Of a stretch of 64,000 bases of DNA, positions 9,762 to 22,117 are shown piece by piece. The stretch spans positions 27,534,342 to 27,598,341 of the forward strand of contig CM070619.1 of the NCBI GenBank assembly GCA_036346255.1. Direction: 5' to 3'. The number at the start of each line of letters is the position of its first letter. The stretch's first letter is position 1. The notes under the pieces were generated by a model. That model saw nothing but the letters and a program-made list of their open reading frames with translations. It searched no databases and was not told the origin of the DNA. Position numbers and translations under genes: made by a program. This DNA is from Ampelocalamus luodianensis (lineage: Eukaryota; Streptophyta; Magnoliopsida; Poales; Poaceae).

Positions 9762-12700
9762 TGTCGGGACCCAAAAATACAATTTTAGACCCTCTGTGTA
9801 TAATGCACTAGTTCAGGATCACGCTAGTGCACATAGTATCAACATAGACGAATATCGATCCACACAAGCGATTAACAGAGTAAACGATTAACTTGAATAA
9901 CAAATAAGGGGGTTTTCACCTTATGTTCGAGTTTACAACTTATTGAGCCCAGCGAAAATCCCATCAATCACCACAGACAACCAACTGGGATCCAGACATT
10001 AACGATCAGTAACCTTCGTTGAATTCCTCCTCGAAAGCAGGTGAAGACTCCTCCGGTTCTGTAGGTTTGGGTACAAGTTTTACAACAAGCGTGAGTACAC
10101 AACCGTACTCGCAAGTCATACCACAGAATGCACAATATAAATGCAAGATTATTCCAAAAGAATGGCTTCTGTGGTTATTTTACAGAAATACGATATTTGC
10201 AATTGAATACAATAAAAGATTGAAATGACAGTTCAAAACAAATAAATACTAATAGTTTAACAATTGTTTTCACAAAGACACATAGCCTATTCAAGTTATT
10301 CACACAGCCATATGACTTAGATCACACAGCTCCCATCCCAAACATTTTATGAAAGCTAACCCTCGTGTGAAATCCCCGAGTATGTTCATGACTGCGGATG
10401 TGGTGATTCGAATAGATTAATTTAGACTTTGTAGAGTTTGTACACATTACCCACACGGTACGACTAGTGTAGCTAGCACTAATCATAATAAACATTTCAG
10501 AAACTTCATCTCAACATTGACACTCCCAATGTGCTTAATCGCCATGCCAATCCTGGCACAGTGCCTTGGCATAACACACACCATTGGAAAGGGATGCGAC
10601 GAATCGTCCCACGATGTGCATCCTACCACAACGGTAGACACCTCCATCCTTACACAGAGCCTAACCTACAACCTGAGTTGTCAATGCAAAGATTCCATAA
10701 CTTGCTAAGTTAGGCATGTCCCATCAGGCATGTGGTTGTACAATAAGGCTCAGTTCAATGGCGTACAAAGTTAAGTCCTTAATTGACCAAGGCAAGATTT
10801 CCAATTTCTAACTATGCCACATAGATTATTATTTCCATGCACACAGTTTCACCATATCACACAGTATCCATCACTTGCCCTAGTCTAAATCCTTTCCTAC
10901 CCTGTTGGTTAAGTGCAACACATGCCATCACCAAGTAATAGCCAATAGTACACACAGTTTTATCACATAGTTGCATAATCACTTAGTCAAGTTATAATTT
11001 CAGCTCACATGAGATGATGACTCATGGCATGGCTAAGCAATCTAATCGCATCTAACCAACCCACGTTGGTGCTACGATAATGCCAACTAAATAAACCAAT
11101 CTAGGGTGACAAAAGATTATGACATACAAAGACAAAGTGGATATACTAGATTGAATAATAACTATACCAAAAAGCATTTAAATACATACTTAAAGTAAAT
11201 GCAATAATTTAAAGCATAGTACTTTTAGAAAACTGGGATTCAATATGATCAAAGGTATAACTTGCCTTGAAAAATGTCTAGGTACTAGTTTTGGTCTTGA
11301 GACACTCCTTCTTCAACAAAGCTTCCTGGAGTATCGACGTATATTCGCAAACAAAGCAAATAAACAAAATAAATAAATAATAGAGGCAAAACAAACTCTA
11401 AAAAAATTAAATAAAAAATTCAGATAAATAGATCTCAAATTTAGATGGATTTAGGAATTTAAATGGGCTCAATTGGAGTTCGGATGCAAAAGATACGGAC
11501 TTTGAAAGTTTGAAATCTAAAGAAAACCCTAAATTAGTATTTATCAGAATTCCGAATTATTTCTCCGAAGAAAAATCGGATTATTGTGCAACGATGGCAT
11601 CAGCATAGGATTTTTGGAATAAGATAAATAAAAAGAAATTCTGACGTGTGGGGCCCACACGTTAGTGGCTTGGTTCACGCAAACTAAGTTCACGCAAGAT
11701 TGGATCTAGGCTCGGGCCTATGTGGCACGCACGCGCACACGTGGTGCTAATCTGGCGTATATGTGGACTGACACGCACGCACAACAGCTGAGATGGACGC
11801 TGACGTGGACGGCCATGTGGCACGACACGTCAACTGGACGCTGGTGAGGCTCGGGTTCATACGAAAACAGTGAACGGCGGCACTCTAGCGAGGATGAGTG
11901 ATACTGGGAGGTAGCCTGGGTTGTGGCGAACCTAGGGGTGTACTCACCGGCACGAGAGGATGAAGGTGATGGCCGGCGGCGAGGTCGAAGCGGCGGAAGG
12001 TCTCGGGTGTTGTCGGACAAGGCCTCCGGTGGTGCTCCAACGATGTGGACAGGTTCCCCGAGTAGCTCACGTGACGAGGATGACAGCGATGTGGTCCACG
12101 ATGACGCGGCGGCGAAGACGGCAGCACAATTCAAAGATGAAGGCCAGCGGCAAAGAAACCCTAAAACTCAATTTGCGGCGACGCTGGAGTTTTAGAGGTG
12201 AAGAGGGTGGCAGCTCTGGGATGCGGAGGCTCTGGCGATCCTCAAGGTCCTATTTACAGGCCCCAAGCAGGCACAGGGTGGCACAAAGGCAGCGGGGATC
12301 AAAATAGTCCGAAACGAATGTGCGAAGAAATAGGAGATTCAAACGAATTCGGGATAAGATTTCAGCCGAAACAGGTGCGGGAGAGATAAGGCTTCTAGAA
12401 TACAGGGTCCACGCGGAGAATCGGGGTTGTTTACGCTGTTGTCGGACGAAGCTCAGAGACGCGATAATGGCGAATGAGGTGCACAGCTTTGCGAGCAAGA
12501 AAGCAGTGCGGATATGAAGACAGTGGGGGCCCACCGATCAGAGACAAAGGGCGCGGCCACAAAGGCTCAACTTGATCTGACCGTCCAAAAAAAATCGGAC
12601 GATCCAAAGCCCTGGTGACATCCGGACCTCCGAACGTCGAAACCCCATCGAACCGTTGAAAACAAATCGGACGGCTCGCATCACTTTGGACGTTCAGGCC

Positions 12701-13196
12701 TCTGATCATCCAATCTCATCAGACTGTTGGAAGCAAATCCAACGACTACGGGTGAAACGCTGTGCGCGGAGAGAGAAAGGGAGAGGTTGACAAGCAGGGT
12801 CCACCTGTCAATGAAAGCGGGCGCGTGCGCAGGCTGGCAGGGCTGCACAGGGCTGGGCAAAAGGAGGTTTGGGCTGGTTTCAGCCCCAAAGGATTTCTGA
12901 GATTTTAAATAAGTTTTCTATTTTAGAAAATACTAGAAATTCAAATAAGCAAATAGAAAATAGCAAATGAACTTAGAAAAATTCTAGAAAAATCTAGAAA
13001 ATATGTCTGAGCACATATGACCCAAATAAAATAGTTTTAACTATTGTTCAAGTTGGATTTAATCATATTAAATGATTTTTCTATTGAAAGTCCATGTTTA
13101 AGCTTTTGAATTAAATTCAAATAAATCTAAATGGTGAATTTTCTCCCTACTAACTATTTAAAAGATTTTTAAGGCTAAAAAAATTGGGATGTTACA
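9762..13196 (-). repeat. 3' LTR of element A (3,435 bp)
   Basis: Starts TGTCGGGACC and ends GGGATGTTACA; collinear with 18948-21290 plus 56817-57944. The TATA region present in the 5' LTR is altered here (TATTTACA at 12251-12258). Confidence 0.9.
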
Positions 13197-13214
13197 AACC
13201 TCCCCCCTTAAAGG
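13197..13214 (-). other. Polypurine tract of element A
   Basis: AACCTCCCCCCTTAAAGG is, on the minus strand, a purine run ending exactly where the 3' LTR begins; it primes plus-strand DNA synthesis in LTR elements. Confidence 0.75.
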
Positions 13215-14772
13215 AATTTGAACCCCGAGTTTCAAGCTAGTTGGAGAAAAGGCTAAGAAACTTGGCTTTCAGCTCTTCTTCACGCTCCCACATTGCTTCT
13301 CCTTCCGAGTGGTTGCTCCACTGAACTTTGCAAAAACGAACAGTCTTGCTTCTGACGCGGCGTTCTGCGACATACAAAATATTGACTGGCTACTCCTTGT
13401 AAGTGAGATCCTCTTTCAAGTTAATTGATTCCAACGGGGCTTATTCCTTTGGCACACGAAGACACTTCTTCAACTACGAGACATGAAAAACATCATGTAC
13501 TCCTGCTAACGACTGCGGTAGCTCCAACTGATAAGCAACTTCTCCACGGCGATCCAAAATCTTGAATGGACCAACATACCTAGGGGCAAGCTTCCTTTTG
13601 GCATGAAACCTTTTGACACCTCTGAGTGGAGTAACTCGAAGATACACGAAATCTTTCGGTTCAAAGCTGAGGTCACGACGACGATTATCAGCATAGCTCT
13701 TCTGCCTGGACTGAGCTATCTTCAATCTTTCTCTGATCATTGCCACTTGCTCTTCTACTTCCTGAATGATATCTGGCCCAAATACTAAATGTTCAGCTGT
13801 TTTTGACCAATTCAACAGGGTTCGACAGACGCGACCATACAAAGCTTTAAACGGTGACATTTGCAGACTGGCTTGGTAACTGTTGTTGTACGAGAACTCT
13901 GCATATGGTAAACTTTTATCCCATCTGGTAGCATGAGCTAGAGCACAAGCTCTCAATATATCTTCCAATATTTGATTAACTCTTTCAGTCTGACCATCTG
14001 TTTGAGGATGATAAGCATTACTGAAGTTTAGATGGGTTCCCAATGCTTCATGCAAACTCTGCTAGAAACGAGAGGCGAATTGAGATCCTCTATCTGACAC
14101 TATCTTCTTAGGCACACCATGCAAACTAACAATTCTTGACATATACAACTCTGCAAGGTGATCTTATGAGTAAGTGGTTTTGATTGGCAGGAAATGGGCA
14201 ACCTTGGTCAAACGATTGACTATTACCCAAATCGAATCGTAACCCGATTGAGTCTTGGGTAAACCGGTAATGAAATCCATTTCGATCTATTCCCACCTCC
14301 ATTCTGGAATCTTCATGGGTTGCAGTAAACCTACTGGTCTCTGATGTTCTGCTTTCACCTTCTGACATACGTCGCACAAGGCAACGAACTCTGCGGCTTC
14401 CCGCTTCAGATTTGGCCACCAAAATTTACTCTTAACGTCCTGGTACATCTTAGTACTTCCAGGGTGAATCGAATATTTTGAGTCATGGGCTTCCTTTAAA
14501 ATTAGTTGTCTTAAACCATCGACATCTGGTACACAAATGCAGCCATTGATCCAAAGTACACTTTGATCATCTCTGGTGAAATCTTTAAATTTCCCTTCTA
14601 CCATTTCGAGCTTGATATCTGACAACACGGGATCCTTCGGTTGGGCCTCCCGTATCTGCCTCTCCAGAGTAGACTGTACCTCCAAACTGGCCACAAATCC
14701 TTCAGATACCACTTCTAGCTTCAGCTTCTGAAATTCCTCTTGAAGTTCTGAACAAAACTCTTTCACTTCCAA
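13215..14772 (-). pseudogene. Element A pol: integrase with chromodomain-like C-terminus, broken
   Basis: One minus-strand frame carries the zinc-binding N-terminus (H...H...CDVCQ near 14360), the core with MDFITGLP (first Asp), IVSDRGSQF (second Asp) and NAYHPQTDGQTERVNQ (Glu), then KLAPRYVGPFKIL and GVHDVFHVS. The DDE residues therefore survive. Stops interrupt the frame near 14286, 14168 and 14062 and again after FHVS. The far C-terminus (VQWSNHSEGEAMWE) looks like the end of a chromodomain, which in chromoviruses guides integration to particular chromatin. The frame differs from that of the reverse transcriptase, so at least one frameshift lies between them. Confidence 0.85.
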
Positions 14773-16510
14773 AGCATTGCAGTAACTCTTACGACTCTAA
14801 CCATCTGCAACTACATTGGCCTTACCAAGATGGTAGTAGATTCTAAGATTATAATCTTTGATCAATTCTAACCATCTTCTCTATCTCATGTTCAAATCAG
14901 ACTGAGTGAAGATATATTTCAGGTTCTTATGATCTGTGTAGACTTCACAGCGGTTACCGATGAGGTAATGACGCCAAATCTTTAGAGCATGCACTACGAT
15001 AGCTAATTCCAGATCATGGGTAGGTAATTCTCTTCATGAGGTCTTAATTGCCTTGACGCATAAGCGATGACTCTTCCTTCTTGCATCAGGACGCATCCTA
15101 ATCCTTGACATGAAGCATCACAATAGACATCAAAATCCTTGCGGATATCTGGCAGAACTAGCACTGGGGCTGAAGTCAAACGCTTCTTCAACTCTTGAAA
15201 ACTTTCGTCACAAGCTGGGGTCCAGGTAAACTTCTTCTCCTTCTTCAACAATTGCGTAAGAGACTTAGCAATCGATGAGAATCCTTTAATGAAACAGCAA
15301 TAATATCCTGTCATTCCCAAGAAACTGTGAATCTGAGTTACAGTCTTGGGTTGCTCCCAATGTAACACTGCTTTAACTTTAACAGGGTCGACTGCTACTC
15401 CCTCGACCGTCATCACATGACCAAGGAAATCTACTTCCTTCTTCCAGAAATCACACTTGCTAAACTTGGCATACAACTGATGTTCCCTAAGTTTTTCTAG
15501 GATTAACCTCAGGTGTTTGGTGTGTTCCTCCTCCGACTTGGAGTAAACCAAAATATCATCAATGAACACAACTACGAACTTGCCCAGGTATTCTATGAAT
15601 ACTTTATTCATTATGTTCATGAAATATGCAGGCGCGTTAGTCAGACCAAAGGACATGACTAAGAACTCATAATGTCTATACCACGTTGAGAAAGCAATTT
15701 TCGGGATATCCTTAGGACAAATCTTCAACTAATGGTAACCTGACCGCAGGTCGATCTTTGAGAACAATCTAGCTCCTTTCATCTGATCAAACAGATCATC
15801 AATTTGGGGCAGTGGATATTTGTTCTTGATGGTGACCTCGTTAAGAGCCCGGTAGTCGATGCACATTCTCATGCTTCCATCCTTCTTTTTGACAAACAAA
15901 ACTAGCGCTTCCCATGGCGACGAACTAGGTCTTACAAAACCTTTCTCGAGGAGTTCTTCAATCTGCTTCTTCATCTCCAGTAACTCATCGGCTGGCATCT
16001 GATAGGGTCTCTTTGAAATTGGTGCTGTCCCTGGCAATAGATCGATGACAAACTCGATGTCACGGTCTCGTGGCATTCCTGGTAATTCTTCTAGAAACAC
16101 ATTTGGATACTCATTGACAATTGGCACATCTTCCAACGACACGGTCTTCAGACTGTTGACTAGCAGATGTCCATCACGAATGGAGGTGGCTAGAAATTCT
16201 ACCTTGTTTCCCTTGGTATCTTCAATTGTTACGGCTCTTCGGCAACAATCTAACACAACTTTGTGCTTGGACAACCAATCCATGCCAAGAATGACATCTA
16301 AGGTTTGGGTATCTAGAACTATTAGGTTGGCTAGAAACTCAACTCTAGCTATAAGTAACTTAGCTCTGCTCCAAGCGACTGGACTAACAAAGTATGCTTA
16401 AGATACACAACCTCCAACTTATTCTTAGTTATAAACATTCCATAAACAAACGAATGCGAAGCTACAAAATCAAACAAAACTGACGCAGGTACTGAGTTTA
16501 CCAGAAACTT
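14773..16510 (-). pseudogene. Element A pol: protease, reverse transcriptase and RNase H, broken
   Basis: The protease site near 16455-16480 reads LFDFVASHSF, where the family has LFDSGASHSF, so the catalytic D-S-G is lost. Reverse transcriptase (16283-15003) has SPWEALVLFVKKKDGSMRM, FSKIDLRSGYH, MSFGLTNAPAYF and the catalytic FIDDILVYS; FLGMTGYY and VYCDASCQGLGCVLMQEG lead into RNase H. A stop at 15728 follows SGYH, where glutamine is usual (CAG to TAG). The RNase H end (14773-15003) holds further stops. Confidence 0.9.
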
Positions 16511-16534
16511 ACCCAGTACAACGTCTGGGGCTTC

Positions 16535-17764
16535 CTAGGCTCCTTCTAGAGTGATGTGGTTGACACGACCTCTGACCACAGATTGTGATGCTCCTCCAGG
16601 TTGGCCTATGGCTTGAGAAACTCCTTGATTGTTGCCTGGCACTGGTGTCTTGGCTGGTGTAGCTCCAAGGTTGAAGCATACTGGAGTGATTTTTCCCTTC
16701 TGCGGACACTGGTTGGCGAAGTGACCTGGCTGGCGGCAAGAATAACAAACCACATTCTGCTAATTACTTTCTGGGTTGGGGTTGACAGGTGCAGGGTTGC
16801 GGAAGTTTTGAGCAGCTGGACGAGGTGCTGAAGTTGGTGCAGGTGCTCTGAACGAATTCTGCGGTGGAAACCGGTTGAATTATGGTGGGACCATCCTTGT
16901 CCTTTGTTGTGACTGATGACTCCCTTGCTGGGCTATTCGGCATTTGTGGTTATCCTCCAGCTCTCTGTGTTTGTCTTCAAGAACAAAAGCTTTATTGACC
17001 AACTCCTGAAAGTCAGGAAAGGTATGGGCGATCAGACCAACTTGTAACCCGGTGTTCAGTCCCTTTAGGAAGCGACTCTGGCGAGCCTTGTCGGTAGTGA
17101 CATCTTCGGCAGCATAGCGAGCTAGCTGAGAAAATTTATTAGGATAATCTGCCACTGACATAGCTCCTTGCTTGAGAGTGCGGAACTCATCCTTCTTCAG
17201 ATCAATTATCCCTTTCAGTACATGGTACTAACGAAAGGCTGTGCAGAACTCTTCCCAAGAAATGTTCTGTGGCGTCTCATGCGCTACGCAGAAGTTCTCC
17301 CACCATTCGACAGCTATGCCTTCCATCTGGTGAGTGGCGTACAGAACCCTCTCGTGGTCGCTACACTAAGTGATCAGCAACTTCCTTTCAATGACACGAA
17401 GCCAATCATCGGCTTCAACCGGTGAGACATGTTCTGAAAAAGTGGGTGGGTGAGTTCTCATGAACTCGGCGAGCTTAGTTTGTCCCTGGTGACCATGAGC
17501 AGCTGGGGCTCCGTGCTGATAATTGTTGTTGTGCTGATTGTTCATGGCTTGCATCTGGTTCATCATGGTATACATTAGCTGAGTCTGCGCTGCTATGAAG
17601 GCTCCGAAATTTTGCAAATCGATCGGGGGTGCTTGTGGTGGTACTGCTCCTACAGATGGTTGCTCGTTGACTTCTGGCGCTGGTGGTACTGGAACCACTT
17701 GCAGCAGTCTGGCGAGTCTGAACCATCTGGTGAAGCTCCATGGGTTAGATAAGGTAGCAAGCAT
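16535..17764 (-). pseudogene. Element A gag (capsid and nucleocapsid), broken
   Basis: Gag forms the particle that packages element RNA. Three open stretches lie in one frame: 17764-17366 (Q/N-rich, ending ADDWLRVIERKL), 17161-16880 (SVADYPNKFSQLARYA, DFQELVNKAFVLED) and 16753-16535, which has an intact CCHC zinc knuckle CYSCRQPGHFANQC. Stops separate the stretches. The protease frame follows in a different phase. Confidence 0.85.
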
Positions 17765-18192
17765 AAGATGAGTTAAGGACTAAGCAGGGGATAGATTAAA
17801 CCCAACAAATTCAGCTCAAGAGAACTCAAATGAAATAATTTTATTATTTAAGGTCTTAGCATGGCTGCAACAAATGCCTAAGGGCCTTTGCAGCTCATAC
17901 TTGCACACAAGAGAAACAACGACCTAAGCACACAACTACCGCCTAAAGGGCGACTTTACTAAACTGAAACTGGCTAAGCCTGACTAAACTGAAACTTAAA
18001 CGAACTACTCAAGAAATCCTCCATAGCCATGATTGCGTTCTTTCCTGCGTCAGACTCAAAGCAGCCGACATCCCGCAACCGATCCTCGATGCCCCTGAAT
18101 CGTGCCGTAGGAACAGCGTCTCGTGCGGTGGCTCCGCGCTCGTGGCTTCTCCTTGACCTTCAGGGCCTTCTTCTGGATCTTCTTCGGGATCC

Positions 18193-18738
18193 TCAGGTTC
18201 TTCCAGATCTTCTTCTTCTCCATCTTCCCCCTGGTCGTGCCGGCACGGTGATCCTTTCTTCCGCCATCTGCAGGGTATCATAGGCGCACTCTAGCTCTCT
18301 GTTGATCAAACCCAGGGACTCCTCCTGAGCAGCGGAGAATTGGGCAAGGTGCATCACCATAGCGTTGCCTTCTCCAACTGTGGATGGGTAGCAAGCTGAT
18401 AAATCCCTGACTACAGCACGAGGGTGGTAGCGGAAGACAGTATCTTGAAGCTCATGTGTGTAGATGTGGCAGATCCTAAGCATGGCCAGGCGTGATGACT
18501 CCTGGATTCCCATGAGCCAAGTGATCCTTCAAACTGAGATGTTCAAAGGTTGACTCGCCCTGTCGTCTTTCCTGGCGTAAATCGTCATACGACAGATTAC
18601 TCCACGATCCCGACCGTTCATGATCCAGCTGGTACCATGGTACAATGGATGGTCGAATCTTCCAAGTACTTGTAGTAGCTTCCAAAGCTCGGTCGTAGTT
18701 CCTCCATGGCGCTCACCAAAACTCTCCAGAAGAGGCAT
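18193..18738 (-). pseudogene. Leader ORF between primer site and gag of element A
   Basis: From an ATG at 18738 a frame of about 180 codons runs with a single TGA (18531-18529), ending in acidic and arginine-rich residues. It lies between the primer site and gag, outside any known gag domain. I do not recognise the protein. That its length survives in an otherwise decayed element suggests it was coding, but chance is not excluded. Confidence 0.4.
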
Positions 18739-18930
18739 CTGTCGCGACAGACAAGAGGGTGAGAACAACTTAAAAATAGTGGGGAGAGGAAAAATTCCAG
18801 CAATAGTTGAGTCAAGAGAGATAGGAGAGGAGTTAAGCAATGGATTAATCTTGCAAGTTAATTTTGCTTTAGAAAATAATTTAGACTCTCTAAAGGCGGT
18901 TGGTCTAAGGTCAAGACCTACAGTCAGTAT

Positions 18931-18943
18931 GGCTCTGATACCA
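18931..18943 (-). other. Primer binding site of element A (tRNA-iMet)
   Basis: On the minus strand this reads TGGTATCAGAGCC, complementary to the 3' end of plant initiator tRNA-Met, four bases inside the 5' LTR. Confidence 0.9.
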
Positions 18944-19633
18944 CCTCTGCCAGGACCAAAAAATGCAATTTTGGACCCTCTGTGTATAATGCACTAGTCT
19001 AGGATCACGCTAGTGTACACAGTGTCAACATAGGCGAATATTGATCCACACAAGCGATTAATAGAGTAAACGATTAACTTGAATAACAAATAAGGGGGTT
19101 TTGACCTTATGGTCGAGTTTATAACTTATTGAGCCGCGCAGGGGTAACAGATAATAAATAGCAACGGAATAGAAATAACTCCAGCAAAAATCCCATGAAT
19201 CACCACAGGCAACTAACTGGGATCCAGACCTTAACGATCAGCAACCTTCGTTGAATTCCTCCTGAACGCAAGTGAAGACTTCTCCGGTTCTGTAGGTTTG
19301 GGCGCAAGTTTTACAACAAGCGTGAGTACATAACCATACTCGCAAGTCATACCACAGAATGCACAATATAAATGCAGGCTTATTCCAAAAGAATGGCTTC
19401 TGGGCTTATTTTGCAAAAATACAACATTTACAATTGAATACAATAAAAGATTGAAATGACAATTCAAACAAATAAATAATAATAGTTTAACAGTTGTTTT
19501 CACAAAGACACATAGCCTAATCAAGTTATTCACACAGCCATATGACTTAGATCACACAGCTCCCATCCCAAATATTTTATGAAAGCTACCCCTCGTGTGA
19601 AATCCCTGAGCATTTCCATGACCGCGGACGCGG

Positions 19634-19667
19634 CTATTCGAATAGATTAATTTACACTCTGCAGAGT
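19634..19667. repeat. Palindrome pair in the 5' LTR of element A
   Basis: CTATTCGAATAG (19634-19645) and ACTCTGCAGAGT (19656-19667) are both perfect 12-bp palindromes, ten bases apart, in the transcribed part of the LTR. The 3' LTR copy (about 10404-10440) is decayed. Confidence 0.7.
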
Positions 19668-21285
19668 TTGTACACTTTACCCACACGATACGACTAGTGT
19701 AGCTAGCACTAATCATAACAAAACATTTCAGAAACTTCATCTCAACATTGACACTCCCAGTGTGCTTAATCGCTACGCTAATTCTAACACAGTGCCTTAG
19801 CATAACACACACTGTTGGACAGGGATACGATGAATCGTCCCGCGATGTGCACCCTACCACAGCGGTACACACCTCTATCCTTACATAGAGCCTAACCTAT
19901 AACCTGAGTTGTCAATGCAAAAATTCCATAGCTTACTAAGTTAGGCCCGTCCCATCAGGCATGTGGTTGTACAGTAAGGCTCAGTTCAATGGCGCACAAA
20001 GTTAAATCCTTAATTGACCAATGCAAGACTTCCAATTTCTAACTATGCCACACAGATTATTATTCCCATGCACACAATTCCGCCATATCACACAGTATCC
20101 ACCACTTGCCTCAGTCTAAATTCTTTTCCACCCTGTTGGTTAAGTGCAACACATGCTATCACCAAGTAATAGCACATAGTACACACAGTTTTATCACATA
20201 GTTCCACAATCACTTAGTCAAGTTATAATTTCAGCTCACATGAGATGATGACTCGTGGCATGGCTAATCAATCTAATCGCATCTAATCAACCCACGTTGG
20301 TGCTACGATAATACCAACTAAATAAACCAATCTAGGGTGACAAAACTTTATGACATACAAAGACAAAGTGGATATAACAGATTGTATAATAACTATACCC
20401 AAAAGCATTTAAATACATACTTAAAGTAAATGCAATAATTTGAAGCAAAATACTTTTAGAAAACTGGAATTCAATATGATCAAAGGTATAACTTGCCTTG
20501 AAAAAGGTCTAGGTACTGGTTTTGGTCTTGAAGCACTCCTTTTTCAACAAAGCTTCCTGAAGTATCGACGTCTATTCGCAAACGAAGCAAATAAACAAAA
20601 CAAATAAATAACAGAGGCAAAATCATCTCCAAAAAAATTAAATAAAAAATTCAGATAAATAGATCTCAAATTTAGATAGATTTAGAAATTTAAATGGGCT
20701 CAATTGGAGTTTGGATGCAAAGGATATGGGCTTTGAAAGTTTGAAATCTAAAGAAAACCCTAAATTAGGATTTATCATAATTCCGAATTATTTCCCTGAA
20801 GAAAAATCGGATTATTGCACAACGATGACATCAGCATAGGATTTTCGGAATAAGATAAATAAAAAGGAAATTCTAACGTGTGGGGCCCACACGTCAATGG
20901 CTTGGTTCACGTGGACTAAGTTCACGCAAGATTGGATTTGGGCTCGGGCCTGTGTGGCACGCACGCGCACGCGTGGCGCTGATATGGCGTATGCGTGGAC
21001 TGACACGCATGCACAACAGTTGAGATGGGCGCTGACGTGGATGGCCACGTGGCACGACACGTCAACTAGACGCCAGTGAGGCTCAGGTTCGTACAAAAAC
21101 GGTGAACGGCGGCACTCCGGCGAGGATGACTGGTACTGGGTGGTAGCCTGGGTTGTTGCGAACTTGGGGGTGTACTCACCAGCACGAGAGGACGACGGTG
21201 ATGGCCGGCGGCGAGGTCGAAGCGGCGGAAGGACTCGGGTGTTGTCAGACAAGGCCTCCGGTGGTGCTCCAGCGATGTGGATGGG

Positions 21286-21290
21286 TTCCC
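21286..21290. repeat. Left target-site duplication of element B
   Basis: TTCCC, repeated at 56817-56821; both lie at the matching point of the LTR of A. Confidence 0.9.
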
Positions 21291-22091
21291 TGTGAGGACC
21301 CCGGTTTATTCGGTTTGTACTGCTTAACCATCCACTTGGTCCTAGCAGCACAAATCAAATAAACCAAGCCTCGAGATATGTATACTTCCCACTGCAGATA
21401 CACACCCTGCTACAAAATCATGCATCAATTCCATTCATACACATAGAGCCAAGCAAAAGCAACAATCGAAAGACATAGATAAAATAAAGAGAGTTATTAC
21501 AAAGAGAGGCCGACTGCCCAATAACACATAAGTAACTAATTTAAACAATGAAGCCAAATGGCCATAAGATGGCGATAAACAAAAGCCAATCGGTGTGCCT
21601 TTACCCACAAGGCAACCAACCGACCGCCAAGCTAATCGTCCCAACAGCGTCGCAACACACTCACAAAAGTGAGGCCCTTGGGGCTCACCTTTTCCTCTGC
21701 AACAATTAATATTAAGCAAGCGGATGAGTACAAAACTTGTTTTTGTACTGCAAGACTGACGTGTGAGATAATGAACTATAATTAACTACATGCAAGCTTT
21801 ATTTAAGTGGATGAGGCTCGACTTATTTTCAAAGATAAAGCAAGTTTCCATTTGCAATAAGGTAATAGATTCAAGGCAAGTTTGCAATTAACTTTTATTG
21901 TTCAAATAAAGAGAGACAATAATAACAATAGATAGAGAACAACACCAACCTAGAAGTTACTAACCCATAGTCACCACAACAATAGCATGAAGTACCCCCT
22001 TCATACCACCCATGTCAAGTTTAAGTTTTTAAAAAGTTGTAGTCTAGTTCTTGCGGGAAATAACCAAGCGTGTCCATAACCTAGGACGAGG

Positions 22092-22117
22092 CTATTCGAA
22101 TAGTTTTAACCCTGCAG
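22092..22117. repeat. Palindrome pair in LTR1 of B
   Basis: CTATTCGAATAG (22092-22103) is followed by CCCTGCAGGG (22108-22117); both are perfect palindromes. Confidence 0.7.

Larger units (their letters stand above)
18948..21290 (-). repeat. 5' LTR of element A, first part
   Basis: Starts TGCCAGGACC and is collinear with the 3' LTR at 9762 up to the TTCCC target site at 21286-21290, where element B enters. It resumes at 56817. Confidence 0.9.
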
